From positions 1-5,979 of the forward strand of contig JAKUTA010000084.1 of assembly GCA_022447885.1 (NCBI GenBank): a stretch of 5,979 nucleotides of DNA. The letters run 5' to 3'. The stretch comes from Candidatus Poseidoniales archaeon. Lineage in GTDB: Archaea; Thermoplasmatota; Poseidoniia; Poseidoniales; Thalassarchaeaceae. Below are positions 5,892 to 5,979 of this stretch, piece by piece (the first letter of the stretch is position 1; every line of letters starts with the position of its first letter). Position numbers and translations under genes: made by a program. A model generated the notes under the pieces. That model saw only the letters and a list, made by a program, of their open reading frames with translations. It was not told where the DNA came from and did no database searches.

Positions 5892-5979
5892 CATGTCCCA
5901 GACGTACTGGCTGTGGTTGTAGATGTGCTCGCGGCTCATGTCCTCGGGGAGAGGTGCCTCTGAGGTGAAGTGCCGGTGG

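Larger units (their letters stand above)
5658..5979 (-). pseudogene. 2-aminophenol 1,6-dioxygenase beta (catalytic) subunit-like gene, partial and interrupted by TAG
   Basis: The minus-strand frame is open from the right edge except for one TAG at 5889-5891, and it ends at TGA 5658-5660. The 29 residues before the TAG include HRHFTSEAPLPEDMSRE and YVWDM; the 76 after it include MVDLMRAG, AETEGGGLTWMMAAMG and YGYQSVIGTGNVIAAWD. Both halves match, from memory, consecutive stretches of the catalytic beta subunits AmnB/CnbCb, which ring-open 2-aminophenols with Fe(II) and oxygen. The position of the TAG is usually a basic residue, so AAG to TAG by one base is a simple explanation. The Glu in AETEG matches the third iron ligand region and lies after the stop, so a product ending at TAG should be inactive. 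An ATG directly follows the TAG (5888), so reinitiation could make a 76-residue fragment. The 5' part lies outside the window. The gene overlaps the fusion gene by four bases. Confidence 0.8.

Overview
The window (5,979 bp, GC-rich) looks like a chromosomal segment from a high-GC bacterium. An actinobacterium is my best guess, from the GC-rich third positions, GTG starts, exclusive TGA stops at the recognised genes, and a C-terminal segment in the first gene that loosely resembles the actinobacterial DUF2510 type. No close species assignment is possible from sequence reading alone. I saw no tRNA, rRNA, CRISPR array or insertion sequence.

Layout. Positions 1-606 (+) hold the 3' end of a very acidic, low-complexity protein gene that runs off the left edge. 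Positions 607-789 are a small convergent intergenic region with a possible hairpin and a doubtful short Trp-rich reading frame. Everything from 790 to the right edge is on the minus strand. In order of transcription (right to left) it holds: a 2-aminophenol-1,6-dioxygenase-type catalytic (beta) subunit gene that is broken by an in-frame TAG and cut by the window edge (5979-5658); a GTGA-overlapping gene fusing a non-catalytic dioxygenase alpha-subunit domain to a RidA/2-aminomuconate-deaminase domain (5661-4261); a 140-bp gap holding a decayed second copy of the RidA C-terminus; an APC-family amino-acid permease with an added cytoplasmic EF-hand pair (4120-2426); a CPBP-family intramembrane protease (2372-1695); and panB, ketopantoate hydroxymethyltransferase (1605-790).

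How the genes may work together. The two right-hand genes fit a meta-cleavage route for an aminophenol-type aromatic. The beta subunit would carry the iron site and open the ring next to the amino group. The alpha domain would support the beta subunit, and the fused RidA domain would deaminate an amino-muconate product. In the classical pathway a semialdehyde dehydrogenase acts between these steps; none is seen here. The permease could bring in a nitrogenous substrate, possibly under calcium control, but this is inferred only from its neighbours and domains. The CPBP protease and panB have no evident link to aromatic breakdown and may simply lie downstream.

The strongest points for follow-up are the alpha-subunit/RidA fusion, the permease with calmodulin-like EF-hand spacing, the single TAG inside the catalytic subunit gene, and the RidA 3'-end remnant.
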